Of a stretch of DNA of 64,000 nt, positions 59,060 to 64,000 are shown in pieces. The notes under the pieces were generated by a model, which saw only the letters and a list, made by a program, of their open reading frames with translations, was not told the origin of the DNA and did no database searches. The DNA is from Acanthosepion lycidas (taxonomy: Eukaryota; Mollusca; Cephalopoda; Sepiida; Sepiidae), in assembly GCA_963932145.1 (NCBI GenBank), contig OZ010613.1:37498476-37562475 (forward strand). Reading direction: 5' to 3'. The number at the start of each line of letters is the position of its first letter. Within the stretch, counting starts at the first letter, position 1. The position numbers and the translations under genes were made by a program.

Positions 59060-59790
59060 TATTCAAGAAGACATGAACACAAAAATTAAGTGACAGTTTG
59101 TAGATTTTGATAATATTGAAAATAAAGGCGGCATGTGGATTCCACCATCTATAGAATGTAAAATGACATACATATAAGATATTACAAGTATTAAGGTATT
59201 TAATCAACTTTGGATTATAGCATTGCAACAGGTTATAGAAGATTTTACCCTTGAACTGTAGATAAATTTAAAAACTGACCAGTGATTTTTGCATGAATTA
59301 AAACCATCAAGAAAGATGTCCTTAACATTGACGTTTTTATTTTTTTAACCACTTTTCAGCCCTTTGTGAGCCGTTTTTAAAGGCAAAACATTTTGGGATT
59401 TTGGTTTTTGGGCTTTTTTTTTTTTTTTTTTTTTTTTTTTTTGTGTGTGTATGTGTTTTGTAGCTATTGCATTAACAATTTTTCTTTGAAAATAAATGAT
59501 TTTTCCAGATACAAATCCTATTATTTAACCCATAACTCTGGGTAGAAGGGTTCATACATTTCCTAAAGCTATTTGTATATAAGTGAATGTAATGAACCCT
59601 AATGGAATTAGAAATTAAATTTTTTTTCTTTTCTATTCTGAGCCACTATGCATTACACTACCCACTATCCATTGTCCTTAAGAGGCAGAAGAAAATGGTT
59701 GTGCTGAGTATGGAAAACTAGGTATGGACCTATAAATTACAGGAGAAAAAACTGAAAAAGAACGTTATAGTTGCTGAACTTGGGTTTCAT
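59060..59790. other. Unassigned intronic sequence
   Basis: T29 at 59414-59442; no gene recognised. Confidence 0.5.
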
Positions 59791-59797
59791 GGTAATA

Positions 59798-59898
59798 TTA
59801 GGTTGGTGCAAAAATAATGACGTCATAATGTCGTTTTTTGACATTAAAAATACGTCAAAAAACGACATTATTACGTCATTATTTTTGCACCAACCTAA
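59798..59898. mobile_element. Mariner-type palindromic MITE, copy 7
   Basis: 101-bp near-perfect palindrome with TA borders; subfamily 2. Confidence 0.92.
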
Positions 59899-60734
59899 TA
59901 TCGTGTATTAAGACTTGATAGTTGCAACATATATTATAAGATGGATATCCTTAGAAAAAAAAAAAAAAATTTATGAAAGAAACAAAAAAAAAAAAACAAA
60001 TGACTTAACAGAAAATTTCATTAAAAATGAAAAGAATGCTGAACTGTTACGTAATATCAGTCCTAGATACACCTCAATAGCAGTTCAGTAATAAAGGTTT
60101 TTTTTTTTTTTTTTTTTTTTATTTTTTTTTTTTATTGAATTTATATCGAGCTAGGTAGTAAAGCTACTAAAGCACAAATGCTACGCTGTGTGAAAGAATT
60201 AGAAAACGGAAATATTGAGGAGTGTCAAAAGTTAATAGTCAGGAAGACTACATAGCATTTATATTTTTGAAGATCAAAGTTGATGAAAAGCATGGTGCCA
60301 GAAGAGTTTCACAAGGGAAGTGTGATAAAAGAAACCATTAGAATGAAAGTATTTATAGAAGTCACAAGGAAGCAACTTTATGGTAGAGGGAAAATGACTG
60401 ACGTTGAGATGCCAGGTCATGATCAATAATATTTCTGATTCTTTGAATTTACCTTCCAATTTAAAATTTCCTGTAAAATTGTTACCATAGGCACTTGTTT
60501 ACTAAATAAATATTTTTCTAAAGTGTACAATCTGTTATGAATATATATCTAAATGAGCAGTATAATGTAGGTAAACAAAACTCATTAATGTATTGTACTT
60601 AGCAAAAATTCACTGATTTTCTGGATTTTAAATCTCACAATAATTGTTCAGATAAGACCTAAAATTATGATTTCCATCAACAATATCTTCAAAGTGAATC
60701 TGCAAAACAAAAAAAAATTGAATAGTAATCAAAA

Positions 60735-61100
60735 CAAGTGATTGTTAGCAAAAGAAACAACTGACATGCAAATTACAAATTGGAGATTGGTGATACCAAA
60801 ATCCAACAAGTACAACAATTTAAATATCTAGGAATCTATAGGTGCATTGGGATAGCAAAATGCCATTCAAAAACTAAACAAAGAATACTGAACTGTTACG
60901 TAATATCGGTCCTTCTATATGGCACTAAATGCTGGACAAACTCCTCACAGGTGAAGAGACTTGAAGCAACAGAAATATGGTTCTACAGGAGGAGGATGCT
61001 AATAGCATGGAGCAAAAATGTGAGCAGCAATGAAGTTTTGCAGAAAATGAAAACACAAAAGACAGTTCTACTTGACATTAGAAACAGTTGAAATTTCTAG
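60735..61100 (+). mobile_element. RTE-type LINE C-terminal reverse-transcriptase fragment
   Basis: Open frame 60780-61091 (103 codons) has QVQQFKYLGI, RILNCYVISVLLYGTKCWTN and EIWFYRRRML, the standard order of RTE-class ORF ends. A shorter relative is at 59995-60085. The frame ends in a stop before the GHIMRKEG motif. Confidence 0.75.
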
Positions 61101-61260
61101 GGTACATAATGAGTTCCACCAATTCACTCAAGCTTGCTAGGTAGGTTATGCATTGTTTTCCTCCCTTGCCTTTAATCTGTCCTGTGAGTATCAAATTTTC
61201 CAAACCCTCTCCTCATTATGTGCCCTAGAAATGTCAATTGTCTCCTGATAAGTACATTAA
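61100..61260 (-). mobile_element. RTE LINE fragment, antisense
   Basis: Attcactcaagcttgctagg and ctgtcctgtgagtatcaaat are inverted RTE blocks, abutting the + copy. Another inverted copy lies at 61865-62150. Confidence 0.6.
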
Positions 61261-61379
61261 AAGAAAAAAGCTTGCAGAAAAATATTACGAAGAATTTTAG
61301 TTAAAAAAAAAATTAAAATGCTGTAATGATTTTTTTTTTTTTTTTTTTTTTTTTGTTCATGATGCAAACACTATCTTAT

Positions 61380-61864
61380 TTGCATGAAATAAAAATCATA
61401 AAAATTAAAATTATATTTTAACAATCAGCTTGAAGTATCTTAAATGTCAGCCTATTCACCTATATAAAGATGATTGATTATAATCACTTGTTATTGAAAC
61501 GGTTTAATATCAGCTTTGATGTTTGTGCTTTTTTCGTTTTTAATATGGAGGTGGCAAATGGTGCATTCTCCAATTGCTTATTGGCATTCGTTTGGAATCG
61601 TTTTTAAAGTGGGGGGATAACTAATCATTTTCATTCAATGACAAAAGGAATTAGGGAGGAGGTAATCAATATCTGCACACACGGCAACAATACTTCATTA
61701 ACACTTATTTGTCAGAGAACTGAAAACACAATCTTTCTAATTGCTACCAAAAATTAAAACAACAAACAAGATATATTGAGAATGTGGCTTCACAGAAAGA
61801 TGCCAAAAATAAAATGGACATAGCCTGTGAAAAAGTTTTAAGGAAACTGAATATAGCAAATATT
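61380..61864. other. Unassigned intronic sequence
   Basis: Nothing recognised. Confidence 0.5.
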
Positions 61865-62150
61865 TCCTAGATTCAGTTTGTTCTGTGAGTGTTAAATTTT
61901 CCAAGCTATTTCTTCAATGTGTGCATTTTGCTTTTACTTTCCTTAAAACTGTTGTACAGGCTCTGTTATTTTTTGGCATCTTTCTGTAGAACCACATCTT
62001 CAATATGTCCTGTTAGTATCAAATTCTCCAAGCCCACTTTTCTCATTATGTCTCCTAGGAATTTCAGTTATTGCTTTCTAATTTTGTCTCTTCCATTTCC
62101 ACTATTAAAACTTTCTTGTTGCTCACATCTTCAGCCCATGGTACTATGAG
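61865..62150 (-). mobile_element. RTE LINE fragment
   Basis: Tgttagtatcaaattctcca, tctcctaggaatttcagtta and cacatcttcagcccatggta are inverted RTE coding blocks. Confidence 0.6.
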
Positions 62151-62154
62151 TTCT

Positions 62155-63040
62155 CCTCCTTGGTACATTGACCATGAATTTAAGTGTGCTATTAGACTGG
62201 CAACTAGGTCTGATATTTTTACTGTTGAAATAGCAAGCCTAAATTCTATTCTAATAGATAATAGTAATCCTAAATTCTATGCTAATAGATAATAGTAATC
62301 CTAAATTCTATGCTAATAGATAATAGTAAGCCTAAATTCTATGCTAATAGATAATAGTAAGCCTAAATTCTATGCTAATAGATAATAGTAAGCCTAAATT
62401 CTATGCTAATAGATAATAGTAAGCCTAAATTCTATGCTAATAGATAATAGTAAGCCTAAATTCTATGCTAATAGATAATAGTAAGCCTAAATTCTATGCT
62501 AATAGATAATAGTAAGCCTAAATTCTATGCTAATAGATAATAGTAAGCCTAAATTCTATGCTAATAGATAATAGTAAGCCTAAATTCTATGCTAATAGAT
62601 AATAGTAAGCCTAAATTCTATGCTAATAGATAATAGTAAGCCTAAATTCTATGCTAATAGATAATAGTAAGCCTAAATTCTATGCTAATAGATAATAGTA
62701 AGCCTAAATTCTATGCTAATAGATAATAGTAAGCCTAAATTCTATGCTAATAGATAATAGTAAGCCTAAATTCTATGCTAATAGATAATAGTAAGCCTAA
62801 ATTCTATGCTAATAGATTTTATTGCACTTCTTACCTGTAGAATCGTCTTCTGGTTTCTTGCTTCTCTGTCATCTACAATCTTCAAAAATGTAAATGGAGC
62901 ATCAATAGCGATGTTCCATTTTCCTGAGTCCTGTTTTTTATTCTTTCTTCTCACTAAAGTCTTATTTTCTTTCTCTTCCAGTAACTCTTTGCATCATTGT
63001 GGCATTATTGCTTTTCTTGGAGTAAAATATTTTAAAAAAT
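62155..63040 (+). mobile_element. LINE family A fragment containing a minisatellite
   Basis: Ttggtacattgaccatgaat, tagactggcaactaggtctg to 62236, the 31-bp array, then tctggtttcttgcttctctg, acaatcttcaaaaatgtaaa and tttcttggagtaaaatattt to 63040. Confidence 0.75.
62237..62817 (+). repeat. 31-bp minisatellite, 18 full units plus a partial
   Basis: Unit cctaaattctatgctaatag plus ataatagtaag. The first unit has ttctattctaat, the next two begin t instead of g, and the rest look identical. The unit derives from the LINE's own ttctatgctaatag block. Confidence 0.95.
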
Positions 63041-63054
63041 CTGTCTAAAGAAGC

Positions 63055-63085
<31 letters not shown>

Positions 63086-63554
63086 CATCTCTTTATCTGA
63101 AGTGTTTTTAGTTGTGCATTGTTGGTGTGATGGTGTTTAAACATCTGAAGTAAATAATTTGCTTTCTCTATACCAGAATGCATTCTAGATAAGTATACAG
63201 TTTCTAAAGATTGTTAAAATTCAAGTTCTAGAAAGAGGCAAGGAATTATTTTGAAACTTTAAGACAAAAACCTGTTTCTTCTCTGTTGTTGAATGCCAAG
63301 CACATCAGATTGCACACCTTTAATATTACTTTGTCATTCAAGAATGTTTTTAGGTGTGGTCAAAATTCCTCTGGTGGTTCAATTTCTCTTCAGCTGGCAC
63401 CTGTAGTGTACATACTCATAACATTTTGTTCAAATTATAATAACTCCATGGAAATGAATTGTTTCTTTTAAATAGTGAATTTGTCGGTTGACAAATGTAT
63501 AAAAATTTATAAAGCTAGAAACCAATAAGCTGGCGATAACATAAGTCTGCCTAT

Positions 63555-63592
63555 TTGGAGACTATATACTTATACTCTTGGCTTTTACTCTT

Positions 63593-63634
<42 letters not shown>

Positions 63635-63680
63635 TGTGAATGAAAGCTAAGAGTATGACTATATTCTCAAAGTAGACATA
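63555..63680. repeat. Imperfect palindrome around (TA)n
   Basis: Atatacttatactcttggct and (inverted) atatagtcatactcttagct flank the (TA)n array at 63599-63631. A (GTAT)n patch follows at 63685. Confidence 0.65.
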
Positions 63681-63987
63681 TATATGTGTATGTATGTATG
63701 TATGTGGAATAATGTATTTGCTGGCCGATTGGATGCACGCTGATTTTGGTTGGGAATATTTAGGGGAGGGATACACATCTCAAAATAAAAAAAAAAAAAT
63801 AAATAAAAAAAACTTAGAATTCTGACCTTACCTCCTGAAATTCTCATCAACCATGAAGAAACACTTAGTATTAGTACAAATTATCACATTTTTAAATGGA
63901 ATTGAGGTAAAGTTTAATTACCAGGACAATTTTGGGAAAAGAATTTTAGTACATTTCATTATGCATTTACTGAAAATTGTTTTTCAG

Positions 63988-64000
63988 GTGGCAACATCTG
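63988..64000 (+). CDS. SPTBN5: Candidate next spectrin exon, cut by window end
   Basis: A polypyrimidine run and TTTTTCAG are followed by 13 nt that read V-A-T-S in phase 0, the phase required after the exon ending at 29840. Beta spectrins continue here with a valine or lysine-valine (K-V-x-x-x-x-IG-ENIVDG), so a leading V is compatible. Only four codons are visible, so this is an inference from splice signal, phase and position. Confidence 0.4.

Larger units (their letters stand above)
29841..63987 (+). other. Spectrin intron 2 (about 34 kb if the 63988 exon is right)
   Basis: GTAAGT donor at 29841. I found no frame encoding the remainder of CH1 (IVDGN...LGLIW) before the window end, so the intron probably runs to 63987. 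It hosts the Penelope element, both minisatellites and most of the hairpin MITEs. Confidence 0.55.

Noticed and set aside
62237..62817. CRISPR-like direct repeats
   Set aside because: Contiguous 31-bp tandem units without spacers.

Overview
The window is animal (metazoan) nuclear DNA. It is AT-rich, non-bacterial, and almost entirely intron packed with transposable elements. The only host gene I can support runs on the + strand. Two coding exons (11370-11485 and 29673-29840) encode the first half of the calponin-homology actin-binding domain of a beta-type spectrin, most like beta-heavy spectrin (karst/SPTBN5). A splice acceptor in the same phase at 63987/63988 probably opens the next exon. 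The gene therefore has introns of about 18 kb and 34 kb here. Large introns, 5S- and tRNA-derived SINEs, RTE and R4-type LINEs and a Penelope element suggest an invertebrate with a large genome. A mollusc such as a cephalopod is a guess; the species cannot be read from this sequence.

Layout: 1-11369 lies upstream of the first visible exon and holds LINE 3' fragments, a long minus-strand LINE reverse-transcriptase relic (7150-8870) and hAT-, mariner- and pogo-type MITEs. Intron 1 (11486-29672) contains tRNA SINEs, an RTE LINE split by a solo LTR with a 5-bp target duplication, a LINE split by a 5S/tRNA SINE, a deep nest of insertions at 16505-18285, an R4-like LINE relic (20570-22520) and a broken multi-exon-length ORF of a TSO1/tesmin-CXC-type family (24880-27480). 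Intron 2 (29841-63987) contains a Penelope-like element with permuted and inverted architecture (33828-36996), a two-subtype 35-bp minisatellite, an internally deleted mariner-superfamily transposase (45038-45925), palindromic mariner MITEs and a 31-bp minisatellite grown inside a LINE fragment.

The elements do not form a pathway; they record successive insertions, many nested. The items most worth following are: the Penelope element's arrangement; four dispersed copies of a repeat whose minus strand carries a hammerhead-ribozyme-like CTGANGA...GAAAC signature at constant 33-nt length; the dimeric 5S-rRNA/tRNA SINE; the intronic perfect-hairpin MITEs; and the strong excess of T-tracts over A-tracts on the gene's sense strand. 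All assignments come from reading the sequence and from family knowledge; no database search was run.
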